From contig JAODTK010001654.1 of the NCBI GenBank assembly GCA_026419785.1, positions 62,001-126,000 of the forward strand: DNA of 64,000 nt. The letters are read 5' to 3'. Below the pieces are notes generated by a model that did no database searches, was not told the origin of the DNA, and worked only from the letters and a program-made list of their open reading frames with translations. Position 1 is the stretch's first letter; each line of letters opens with the position of its first letter. Positions 11,972 to 21,770 of the stretch are shown here, in pieces. This DNA is from Sclerodactyla briareus. Lineage: Eukaryota; Echinodermata; Holothuroidea; Dendrochirotida; Sclerodactylidae. The position numbers and the translations under genes were made by a program.

Positions 11972-14201
11972 CAGGGGGCACACCACATATAGCCGTCCCA
12001 CTGACTTACACACTAAACTGACTACGTTCCGCCAGCTGCTGAACCCAACAGAACATACTTCCAGGGATGAGCCACCCACCATTTTGAAGCTGACATTCAT
12101 ACCTGTCATGGCACTTTCAATTTACCATACCTTCACCGTTTAGATTTCTCACCAGGGGTGCCTGTGTCTTTTTAGGCTATTTCCGATCGGGGCTGCCAGT
12201 CGGAAATCAGATTTTCCAGCATCCAAGTGTCAATCCAGAAAATGGTCAGAAATTCGCCCCAAATAGCCAAAACTGACATATGTGGTACTCTCTGATATGG
12301 CCTGTCCACTGCAGGCAACACTGGACCCAGCAGGTTTCGGGAAATCGCTCTAAAGTGCGCTCCAATGTTATTTGGGGGACTATTTTTTTGAGGGTAACTT
12401 AGGGCTGGCGGAGGAACACCAGTCTATATGTGGTATGCTGCCTTCAGAGGGAGTGGATTTGGACAATTGGTAAAAAACTGACTCAGTCAATGAACATGTA
12501 TTTGTATTGAAGAATTAATGTCCCTCCCCCTTGAAGCTGCCATCTTCACACCTTCTTCATGACTGCATGTGTGGTTGATCTATGCATACATCTGTGTATG
12601 GGCCTAATATCAAGGTGTGTGTGGAGGAATGAAACATAGTTGAAGACTGTGCTACCACATTATTTATCACCATCCTGCAGTCTCCTGGAGTCACAATGAC
12701 CACTTCAACTGCAGCCTACAGCTATGATGAGACCTCAATATAGGCGTTGTGTTGGCCATGGGTCAACGGCCGAACTAAGAGGACCGTTGACACTACACCG
12801 TAGTATCGCAGCATTATTCCCTATGCAATATGCACTGTACACCTTAGCCTCATTCTGGTATCTAATATTTAACTCCAATTATCCCTGGTTGCAGTGTGTC
12901 CCAGCCCCATGATTCATAGTCATCCCCTCTCTTCTCCAATGGTAGCAGAGAGGCAGTCTTACTCATCCGACCCCTAATGTAGGTATCTTCCCATTCCTCC
13001 TTGGGTCAATATTATTCATATACAGTCATGCAGCAATAACTAATTCATAGATTTGGTGTATATGACCTACACAATGTGTCTTGTGAGTTTTCAAGCAGAT
13101 TTCAGGTAGGCAGGTTCACCTCACATATCTCCTCGAGAGACTCTGGTTGACCCGCTTCGAGACGTCCCGGGACTCGTACTCAGAGGGCAGAGGTCGTGAA
13201 CAGCGCCTTCAGCCTTCAGGGTGACAACCACCAAGCACAGCTGTACCGTCCCCCAGAACGGTCGATTCCATGACCCCAACGCAATGCACACGGTGAACAA
13301 TGGTCCAGTTCCACTCTGAAAGAGATGCAAATGAGGCGTGATTACCACAAGCTATATGAGGGGTAGGGAATACAAATCGCGAAGAGCCCAGCTGAGACCC
13401 CATAGGCTGGAAAGAGGCGTTTTTTTCACGTTTCGTGGCTCCAGCTCATCCTACACCCGTCTTTTTCGTTGCTGTGAGCCAACAACTAGTACTGATACTA
13501 TCAAAGCAAACTTTCAATTCTCCCTCTGCCATGATCGCTGCTTCATGAAGGCTCCCTGGTAAAGGCACATAACTCGAGTCCCATCATCCAGCTAGCGTTT
13601 GTACACAATTCTCATACATTAGGCTTAGCCTAAGCAAACAAAACCTAGGCCTAGGCCTAGGTCTCACGATTCTCTTACTCTGTGAATAATATAATTGTCA
13701 AATACTCACCACATGCAATGCATGTTCATCTTCCCCAGGCCGTTTCTGCACCAGATTAGATTCATCAGCTAAACCTAGCCAGAAGTCACAACGTTTACAA
13801 GTTCACCCGTTCAGCGTTGTCATTGTTTTGCTATGCCAAGTCTGTGTGCTGGCACTAGAGTAACAGTACAGTGTTGCTTACTGCACGATCGATCGATGCT
13901 GCTAGTTTGTAGGTCCACTTGTTTTGAAGTTGGTTCCCAGCGTATTAATATGTATGGGAGCTTGTAATGAGCATCTGTGGAGCATCCTGTGCAAGCCATA
14001 TAGCCAAGTTGGGGCCCAGCCCCTCTCATAGTGCAAATCACACAAACTATCAATTAATTAATTAATCAATTAATTAATTGCCCTTCTGAATCTCACACAC
14101 TACTATTTGACATCTTTATGTACAACCAACATCAAATCAAGTACACTGACACACCTAGCACCCAAATTGCTCTCAAAATATTTTTCCTCAAAAATTGACT
14201 T
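11972..14201 (+). repeat. Array unit 5 (2230 bp)
   Basis: It shares TCCAATGTTATTTGGGG near 12361 with the following partial unit, where units 1-4 have CCCAATGTAATTTGGG. The octamer is at 13325-13332. A few one-base indels, for example an extended T run near 13421-13427, set it apart. Confidence 0.9.
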
Positions 14202-14673
14202 CAGGGGGCACACCACATATAGCCGTCCCACTGACTTACACACTAAACTGACTACGTTCCGCCAGCTGCTGAACCCAACAGAACATACTTCCAGGGATGA
14301 GCCACCCACCATTTTGAAGCTGACATTCATACCTGTCATGGCACTTTCAATTTACCATACCTTCACCTTTTAGATTTCTCTCCAGGGTTGCCTGTGTCTT
14401 TTTAGGCTATTTCCGATCGGGGCTGCCATTCGGAAAATCAGATTTTCCAGCATCCAAGTGTCAATCCAGAAAATGGTCAGAAATTCGCCCCAAATAGCCA
14501 AAACTGACATATGTGGTACTCTCTGATATGGCCTGTCCACTGCAGGCAACACTGGACCCAGCAGGGTTCGGGAAATCGCTCTAAAGTGCGCTCCAATGTT
14601 ATTTGGGGGACTATTTTTTTGAGGGGTAACTTAGGGCTGGCGGAGGAACACCAGTCTATATGTGGTATGCTGC
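14202..14673 (+). repeat. Partial array unit 6
   Basis: The first ~470 bp of the unit, ending at the word ATGTGGTATGCTGCC, after which the sequence switches to a new flank (CATCACGATAAGG). It carries the CTTTTAG, CTCTCCAGG and CGGAAAATCAG variants otherwise seen only in unit 1. Confidence 0.9.
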
Positions 14674-15636
14674 CATCACGATAAGGAATTGTAAAGAGTT
14701 TTCCCTTTACGCAAAGTACCCGGAATCCATTGCGACACAGGTGACAACACACGACGAAAGCTCTGATGGAACACTTCTAATATTCCATGAGGATTTCGGA
14801 GGTAATGATTTGAGACGTCCAGTTATCTGTGATGCAGTCACATGCTCATGTTTCAATACATGAAATATTTTCGAATACCTTCAACGAAGAACGAACAACG
14901 TAGGGAACGAAGAAAATTCATTATCTGGGCGGAAAGATTTCATCGTAATGCAGTGTAGACCATGAATCACCGGAAAATGTCATAGCAACAAAACACACAA
15001 CCAGTGTTGCCACTCTAAAAAATTACCAATCTGGCTGTCACAGCGTTTCAGCATGCAGTCACGACAAATGTGAACGTCGACAGTTACTGGAAAGTGGTGT
15101 TTTTTTTAACTTCTGGATCAGCCCAGGCTTTTCAAATGTTATGAAGCAGTGAAATAAGAATTAGTCCCTGCAATCACGATTCAGTCGTAACGCAGCGCAG
15201 GTGTAGGCCGAAGTTAGTGAAACGCACAGGGTGAATAAAAAAGAACCTGAAAAGTTGGGCTTAGCCTATGCTAGCCTACTCAGAGTCAGACGCACGGTTC
15301 AGTACACAGATTACGTACCTAGGGCTAGGTACGTGTAACCTAACTAAGTTAGTAGTACCAATGAGCGCTGTCATGACGGGTGGTGACTGGTGCGCATAAC
15401 CTAAGGATAGCCTGTAAATTCTGAAATTTTGTCCTGAAGAAATCATGGAAATATCATGAACTTGTTTTCCTGGAACTATGCTGGGAACCCTGTCACTAGG
15501 TGAGAGGAGCATTACCTTTATGAGTTACGCATCCGCTAATCACCAAACATCTGTCAACAGTAATTCTTTCCCACCAGCTGTCAGCAACACAATAAAGTTC
15601 TTATCTGCAAGTGATAAATCGTAATCGCAAGTCTCA
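14674..15636 (+). repeat. Array-flank block, copy A
   Basis: About 0.95 kb of non-array sequence that recurs at about 16527-17460. Both copies begin at the same point of the array unit (after GTGGTATG) with ATCACGATAAGGAATTG, and both contain GAGACGTCCAGTTATCTG and a palindrome based on ACGTACCTAG. No gene is recognised. Copy B differs by many single-base indels, and frames opening in one copy are broken in the other, which argues against coding. Confidence 0.85.
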
Positions 15637-16526
15637 ACGTTTACAAGTTCACACGTTCAGGCGTTGTCATTGTTTTGCTATGCAAGTCTGTGTGCTGGCA
15701 CTAGAGTAACAGTACAGTGTTGCTTACTGCACGATCGATCGATGCTGCTAGTTTGTAGGTCCACTTGTTTTGAAGTTGGTTCCCAGCGTATTAATAGGTA
15801 TGGGAGCTTGTAATGAGCATCTGTGCGATCTGTCAAGCATATAGCCAAGTTGGGGCCCAGCCCCTCTCATAGTGCAAATCACACAAACTATCAATTAATT
15901 AATTAATCAATTAATTAATTGCCCTTCTGAATCTCACACACTACTATTGACATATTTATGTACAACCAACATCAAATCAAGTACACTGACACACATAGCA
16001 CCCAAATGCCGCTCAAATATTTCCTCAAAAATTGACTTCAGGGGGCACACCCAATATAGCCGGTTCCCATGACTGACTACCATAAACTGACTACGTTCCG
16101 CCAGCTGCTTAACCCAACAGAACATACTTCCAGGGATGAGCCACCAACCATTTTTGAAGCTAGCGGACTTCATTACTGTCATGGCACTTCAATTTACCAT
16201 ACCTTCACCGTTTTAGATTCTCACCAGGGTTGCCTTTTGTTCTTTTTGCTATTTACCGATCGGGGATGCCAGCGGAAAATCAGAGTTTCCAGCATCCACG
16301 TGTCAATCCAGAAAATGGTCAGAAATTCGCCCCAAATAGCCAAAACTGACATATGTGGTACTCTCTGATATGGCCTGTCCACTGCAGGCAACACTGGACC
16401 CAGCAGGGTTCGGGAAATCGCTCTAAATTGCGCCCCAATGTAATTTTGGGGACTATTTTTTGAGGGGTAAACTTAGGGCTGGCGGAGGACAAGGAAGAGG
16501 AACACCAGTCTCATAGTGGTATGCGC
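15637..16526 (+). repeat. Displaced partial array unit
   Basis: It matches the array unit from the AACGTTTACAAGTTCAC region (equivalent to about 13790) through the anchor at 16039 to the same end point as partial unit 6. It is clearly more diverged and indel-rich than units 1-6. It sits between the two flank copies, as expected if array end plus flank were duplicated together or assembled twice. Confidence 0.9.
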
Positions 16527-17460
16527 ATCACGATAAGGAATTGTAAAGAGTTTCCCTTTACGCGCGAAAAGTTACCCGGGAATCCCATTCGGGTGGCCAA
16601 CACACGACGAAAGCTCTGATGGAACACATCAACCTTCCATGAGGATTTCGGAGGTAATGATTTGAGACGTCCAGTTATCTGTGATGCAGTCACATGCTCA
16701 TGTTTCAATACATGAAATATTTTCGAATACCTTCAACGAAGAACGAACAACGTAGGGAACGAAGAAATTCATTATCTTGGGCGGAAAGGATTTCCTCGTA
16801 TGAAAGTGATGCCGCTGAACTCACCGAAACTGTCATAGCAACAAAACAACAACAAACCAGTGTTGCCACTCTAAAAAATTACCAATCTGGCTTGTCACAG
16901 CGTTTCCGCATGGCAGTCACTACACAATGAACCTCGACGTTTACTGGAAGTTAACTTCTGGATCAGCCCAGGCTTTTCAAATGTTATGAAGCAGTGAAAT
17001 AAGAATTAGTCCCTGCAATCACGATCAGTCGTAACGCAGCGCAGGTGTAGGCCTGAGTTATTTACGTACACAGGTTCATAAAAAAGAAACCCTAAACGTT
17101 TGGGCTTAGCCTATGCTAGCCTACTCAGAGTCAGACGCACGGTTCAGTACACAGATACGTACCTAGGCTAGGTACGTCTAACCTAAACTAAGTTAGTAGT
17201 ACCAATGAGCGCTGTCATGACGTGGTGGTGACTGGTGCGCATAACCTAAGGATAGCCTGTAAATTCTGAAATTTTGTCCTGAAGAAATCATGGAAATATC
17301 ATGATACTTTGTTTTCTCGGAATATGCTGGGAACCCTGTCACTAGGTGAGAGGATGCATTCCCTTTATGAGTTACGCATCCGCTAATCACCAAACATCTT
17401 CAACAGTAATTCTTCCCACCACGCTTTTACAGCAACACAATAAAGTATTATCTGCAGTGA
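16527..17460 (+). repeat. Array-flank block, copy B
   Basis: Second copy of the 14674-15636 block, offset by about 1852 bp. It carries many small indels relative to copy A. Its palindrome at about 17157-17178 has two perfect 10-bp arms (ACGTACCTAG / CTAGGTACGT) around one G. No gene is supported. Confidence 0.85.
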
Positions 17461-17589
17461 TACATCGTAATCACAAGTATCAATCCTTGCAACATAGTCT
17501 TTAACGCCATTATGCAAGCAGTAAATCCACTAACCAACTACGAACATTGACAAAACAGATACAATCTCCTTCAAATGCTGCTAAAGAAA

Positions 17590-17850
17590 GAGTGAACACG
17601 TCTGCCTATCTAATCACCCATATTGAAACTCCCATTGATCAAGGCGCAGCCCTTTCTAATTAACGCTTAGTACGACCTGGAAGCTGGACGCTACATAATG
17701 CCTCTTCACTAGAAACACCCATCGAATAGGACCTTGTGTTCTGAGGCCTAGAGTGACTCAACATAACTGCAATGAAACTCAGATAGCCGATAGCTGAGAC
17801 TTGACACAGTGGAGAAAATGTTGACGGTTGCATGATCTCAATTTCTTTGA
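17590..17850 (+). repeat. Diverged repeat, right partner of 60-350
   Basis: Aligns by eye with 60-350 in direct orientation; see that entry. It lies immediately beyond the duplicated flank and just before the GATA microsatellite that ends the next LINE. Confidence 0.5.
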
Positions 17851-17900
17851 TGAATCTATATCACTATGGCCTTTGCGACGTTTCATCAAATTTGTAGAAC

Positions 17901-17946
17901 AGATAGATAGATAGTTAGATAGATAGATAGATAGATAGATAGATAT
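17901..17946 (-). repeat. (CTAT)n tail of a LINE
   Basis: A GATA/CTAT microsatellite, slightly interrupted. On the minus strand it follows GGAATAAAGTTCTATATATC, the usual layout of a LINE 3' end with a short tandem tail. It marks the 3' end of the RT remnant at 17950-18880. Confidence 0.7.
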
Positions 17947-18880
17947 ATAGAACTTTATTCCCTCCTCAGAAAGGAAATTAAATGTCTGCTAACATCAACA
18001 TATGGGTCAGAGTTATAAGACTAAGACGATAAATAGAATCACATTTTGTGGGTAGAAACTAGAAAACATAGAATGTGTAACTGATCAACAAAAATGCCTA
18101 CGAATGTATATACATAGGGACTGATAAAAAAGCATAAAATATATATATCGCTGATCGCACTGTCTAGGAGGGAAAATGGTAACGGTTAGTATGTGGAACA
18201 ACAGGTCTCAGTCCACCACTGCGTAGGATACGACGATCGTTTACAGCGCTATGAAGCGGATGTTTTGGGTCATTCCATATGACCTCCAGCATGTTCCGCA
18301 CCCGGGACTCGTATACCGAATTAACAGTCATATACAATCTTTCCCGCCCTCCTAATCATATCATCAATAATTTTCAAATGTGTTTCATCGGTGTTGCAAA
18401 CCCATCATATCATGCAGTAAGTCCACACAGAGCAAATTACGGCATGACATGGCTTTCAAGGATTTCAGGGCTAAAAAAAATCGACGAATGTAATTTACGA
18501 AGACAATACAAACGTGGTATTAAGCGCTTCTCAACAGATTTAACATGGTATTTTCAACTCAAATTTCATCATTACCACACCGGGAATATGTACTCTGAAA
18601 CTCCTTCCTTAATAGTGATGGGATCCAACGAATAATGGTAATTTGTTCGAAAATCGATAACCATTTCCTTAGTTTGTGCAACATTCGAATGCAGGAAGGT
18701 ATTTTTAATCCGCAATAGCCCCCAATCTTTCATCGGTCTAAGAACTGGATCGTCATTATTACCACTAACCATGAGGGCAGTAATATCAGCGAATTTCACC
18801 AGGAAGCAGTGTGGGGATGTAGAACGAATATCAGAAGTAACAACAGTAAATAGAGAAGGGGTCTTCCTAGGCATGCGAAT
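17947..18880 (-). pseudogene. LINE reverse transcriptase, 3' half, decayed
   Basis: Minus-strand remnant of a non-LTR retrotransposon polymerase. The longest clean stretch (about 18572-18874) reads through an RT catalytic block with LVKFADITALM, where the family has FADDTAL, followed by TKEMVIDFRTNY and ITIKEGVSEY; this order is characteristic of fish- and echinoderm-type LINE proteins. Further downstream, across stops and frame changes, pieces such as KHPLH match the conserved C-terminal end. The second catalytic aspartate is replaced by isoleucine and the frame is broken, so it is inactive. It ends in a (CTAT)n tail. The 5' half is absent; nothing upstream of about 18880 on this strand continues it. 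Confidence 0.85.
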
Positions 18881-19209
18881 ACTTGGATAGGAACTGGCTG
18901 AATATTTTCCTCAAATAAACATAGGTGTATGAAACTCATCAACTACCCTAACTACTTCCCCCCATGAACTTCGTTCCTATCCTCTATGGACCTCGTAAAC
19001 AAGTACCAACCTAAACATTTATGTCACTGATCTGAGTTGGATACTACCGTCAGAACGAGGAGGTTCACTTACCTAGTTTTCACGTTTTCACGATCAGTAT
19101 ACGAGTTGTGTTGGTGAGTGGCAATATACAGATTTATGAGACAAGGTATGAGACAAGGGCTGTACATTGGCTCAACACTTCAACCGCTGTATGAAACGTG
19201 GTAAAAAAT
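18881..19209. other. Spacer, nothing recognised
   Basis: About 330 bp between two LINE remnants. No coding frame, repeat or known motif is visible. Confidence 0.5.
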
Positions 19210-19325
19210 AATAAATAATGATGATGAAACCTGGGTACTAATAGAGTCTGGCACCGTAGTGCTCAAAGCGCTTTACAGAGAGGGGTGGTGGATAGTAACC
19301 ACTGCGCTCTCAATCGGTGGAATTT
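19210..19325 (-). mobile_element. L2-like LINE 3' tail
   Basis: On the minus strand this reads AAAGCGCTTTGAGCACTACGG, then a pyrimidine/AT-rich end with TTATTTATTA. It resembles the 3' tail of the L2-like LINE ending at 59745 (GCGCCTTTGAGCATTGGG, then ATTATTATTATT). It is a short tail-only insertion, as produced by 5' truncation. Confidence 0.45.
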
Positions 19326-19330
19326 TTTCT

Positions 19331-20075
19331 GCATGGACTTGACGGATGGTGCTGCAATACTCGCCGAGTTCGTGGATTATCTAGTTGATGCCCTTGGAAC
19401 ACCCACCTTAGTCGGACGGCAAATCGTTTGGCCTTCAGGTTCCATGGACCAAGATTAGGATCCAATCTTTTGGTGGTTACTTGGACAGTGCTGCTGGGTC
19501 TGTCCAGGTATTGGGTAAGAACATGGGAGTCACCAAGTCATTCGGTCACCTATCATTGATAACTCTGCTCCATGCTTTGCTCGGAGTGGCATATGGAGTC
19601 AAGGAGTCACTGGATGCGTGGTGCGTGCGGTCGCGATATCTGAGCAATAGAATCAAGCTCCGTGTCTTTAGTCCCATTATGCCCCCAGTCTTGCTATATT
19701 CTAGTTAGGCTCGGTGTACGCTCACTGTTAGGATGAGACTTCTCCGCATCCTCGGTTACCGCTGGGAGGGACCATGGCATCTAATGTCAGGGGCTTCGGG
19801 GAGGCGGGGATGGTGAAGGTTAGCTGCCTGATTTGCGATCGCCAACTGCGCATCTTGAGGCATATGACGTGCCGCCCAGGAGACGATCCTGTCCACTGTG
19901 TTCTGTGTGAACGGGATCCGATGGGTTGTTGCCAGACCGACGAGACGCCCATGCTCATGGCTTGGCAGCAGCATAGCGGGTACCCCATGGGGATGGGAGT
20001 TGGTGGGCTAGGCCCAGGCTTGGCCGCTTGTCCGAGGAGGCTTGGCGATTGGAAGCGGCGGTGGATGCGGTAGGT
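19331..20075 (+). pseudogene. RTE-like LINE reverse transcriptase, C-terminal part
   Basis: Plus-strand decayed RT. It starts in the catalytic block (MDLTDGAAILAEFVD, where the family has FADDAVIFAE), then passes IQSFGGYLDSAAGSVQV and GVKESLDAWCVRSRYLS. The block RIKLRVFSPIMPPVLLYSS (19643-19705) corresponds to the TKLRVF..LVLPVLLYGCETW segment. From 19774 the frame gives EAGMVKVSCLICDRQLRI and ends in RRLGDWKRRWMR, the usual C-terminus of this group. Frame changes occur near 19470 and 19710. A second, more decayed copy of the same family lies at 24900-25245 in the same orientation. Confidence 0.85.
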
Positions 20076-20928
20076 ACCTTCCTGACATGTGATCCCATGA
20101 TTGAGTGAGTAATTTATTTGGATAGTCAATTCATTAATAATTTGGTTATTATCAAACAAAATAATCGGTTTTATTAATAAGAGTGTGGCTAGTTCCTATA
20201 ATTTCGAAAAAAAAATCTTATTTCCTTCGTTTGGCCATAGAGATTGCCGTATGGTTTGCAAACATTTTTTCTCACATTTGCAAACGTTATATTCCTCTCT
20301 TCAATACCAATGTCATTATCAGTTGCCTGCATTGTCAAATCCAGGTAGTGGAGCGTAATCACAGAATTTAACGGTGTAATGATACAGGGGCTATCGCATA
20401 GAGGAGTGATAATATATTGATGACGAGGATTTGTTTGTCCCTTTATTCAGCGTTGGGAATAATCAGCCCGACAGGAGATACAATTATATAAACCATCCAA
20501 AACGTAAGTTCAATTTTATCTCCTCATTTACATATAAGTGCTTTTGGCGTATTTATTAGTTCGATGCTACCCCAAGTTTAGTGCATGGATTACGCGTACG
20601 CGATTTGATGGTGTGTGGGAATGAGCAGAAATTTGATATGTGATCCTAAAGAAGGTGTGATTATATACACAGAATAAACCGCCACGACACAAGACAATTA
20701 CTGAAATACACAGAGATGTTCAACCAGGGCCAATGGAGATTGTATATGTGCTACCATATTAGGCATTGTGTAGTGCGCCCTCCTAATTGCTCAACTTCTG
20801 ATTGGCAAACACAAAAAAGTACAGTTCTGGGCTCCTGACACATTCTGCTGCACTAATTACATAAAGGAACAGCTGCAGATACCTCTAATGAACTGACGCA
20901 AAAATATCTTTTTTTTTACCTTAGTGAT

Positions 20929-20995
20929 CACTGGCGGTCATGGGGGGGGGGGGAGGTTATGACCCCCAAAACCACCCCATGGGTACGCCACTGCA
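20929..20995. mobile_element. Short foldback resembling DNA-transposon ends
   Basis: CACTGGCGGTCATGGGG on the left faces CCCATGGGTACGCCACTG on the right, an imperfect inverted repeat around a run of 12 G. TIRs reading CAGTGGCGTA-CC-CAGGGGG are common ends of animal DNA transposons. It is probably a deletion remnant or MITE end; the superfamily is not determined. Confidence 0.35.
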
Positions 20996-21547
20996 TTTAG
21001 CCATGTGCATCAGGGGGGTTGCTGGTCAATGCAGGCCATACTTAGTCTGGTCCGTATCCCCATCGCGTCCGTGGAAATGGAAATGTACATTCATACATCT
21101 GCGTGGTATGACTGAACCTCTCCGTGGAATGCTGCAGGGCTGTAGAAGTGTTGCACAGTGAAACATACGAACCTTGGGACATTACCGTTCGAAGGGGTGG
21201 GGGGTGGCGTGGGTGGGAGAATTTAAACATGTATGAAAAAATTGAGGTTAAGAACCAATATCGATATAACTACCCTGATTCCATTTCTCTTCATATAATC
21301 AATCATTCGTCCTCGATAGAATAATTAGAGTGGGTTGTATAAGATGTGCTACTTACTGCAGCATATTGCATTTAGGGGCTCTCGAGAATCTCTAATTCCA
21401 CCAAAATTGATAGGTTCTTGTACTCCCAATTTTGCATTTTCGCAAAGTTGCTACAATACGGATCATGTACTTATCATTGGAAAACGACATACCAAGTATG
21501 AGCTTTATCCATTCATGTGGGGTCAAGTTATCGCGTTCCGGAGAACT

Positions 21548-21770
21548 ACTGCTGAGTTTCGACACCGGGCGCTGCCGAGCGCACCGAGGCGGCAATCGCC
21601 CTCCCCGATGTATTACGCGTTAGGGCAGCGTTTCTGAGTCTATATAACGTTTTAGGAAGCCTACTGCTGAGTTTCGACACTTGGGTGATGCGAGCGCCAG
21701 CGAGGGGAGCCTGTCGCCCTAACGGATGTAGTACGTCTTGAGGTAGTGTTTATGAGTGCACGCACTCCAA
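21548..21770 (+). repeat. 115-bp tandem duplication
   Basis: ACTGCTGAGTTTCGACAC occurs at 21548 and 21663. The following sequence also matches: a GC-rich GCGAGCGC-type stretch, CGCCCT, GATGTA(T/G)TACG, then AG(C/T)GTTT(C/A)TGAGT. There are two copies with moderate divergence. Confidence 0.8.

Larger units (their letters stand above)
3007..14673 (+). repeat. Tandem array of ~2.23 kb units (5 complete plus a partial)
   Basis: The anchor CAGGGGGCACACC recurs at 3007, 5234, 7497, 9743, 11972 and 14202, giving unit lengths of 2227, 2263, 2246, 2229 and 2230. The units are nearly identical by eye. Each has, in order: the anchor; a conserved 8-bp stem-loop; an octamer ATGCAAAT; TTAGGCTTAGCCTAA and three fused CCTAGG palindromes; a run of GATCGATCGAT; and a near-palindrome of AATT repeats. 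Short frames of 60-90 codons recur only because the unit recurs; they overlap on both strands and match no family I know. I see no histone, rRNA, 5S, U1, U2, U4, U5, U6 or tRNA gene in the unit. It may be a large satellite, or a tandem non-coding RNA gene not recognisable by eye. Confidence 0.95.

Noticed and set aside
19774..20073. 99-codon plus frame with paired cysteines (CLICDRQLRI) that looks zinc-finger-like
   Set aside because: It aligns with the C-terminal part of an RTE-like LINE and continues from RT blocks upstream, so it is not an independent gene.
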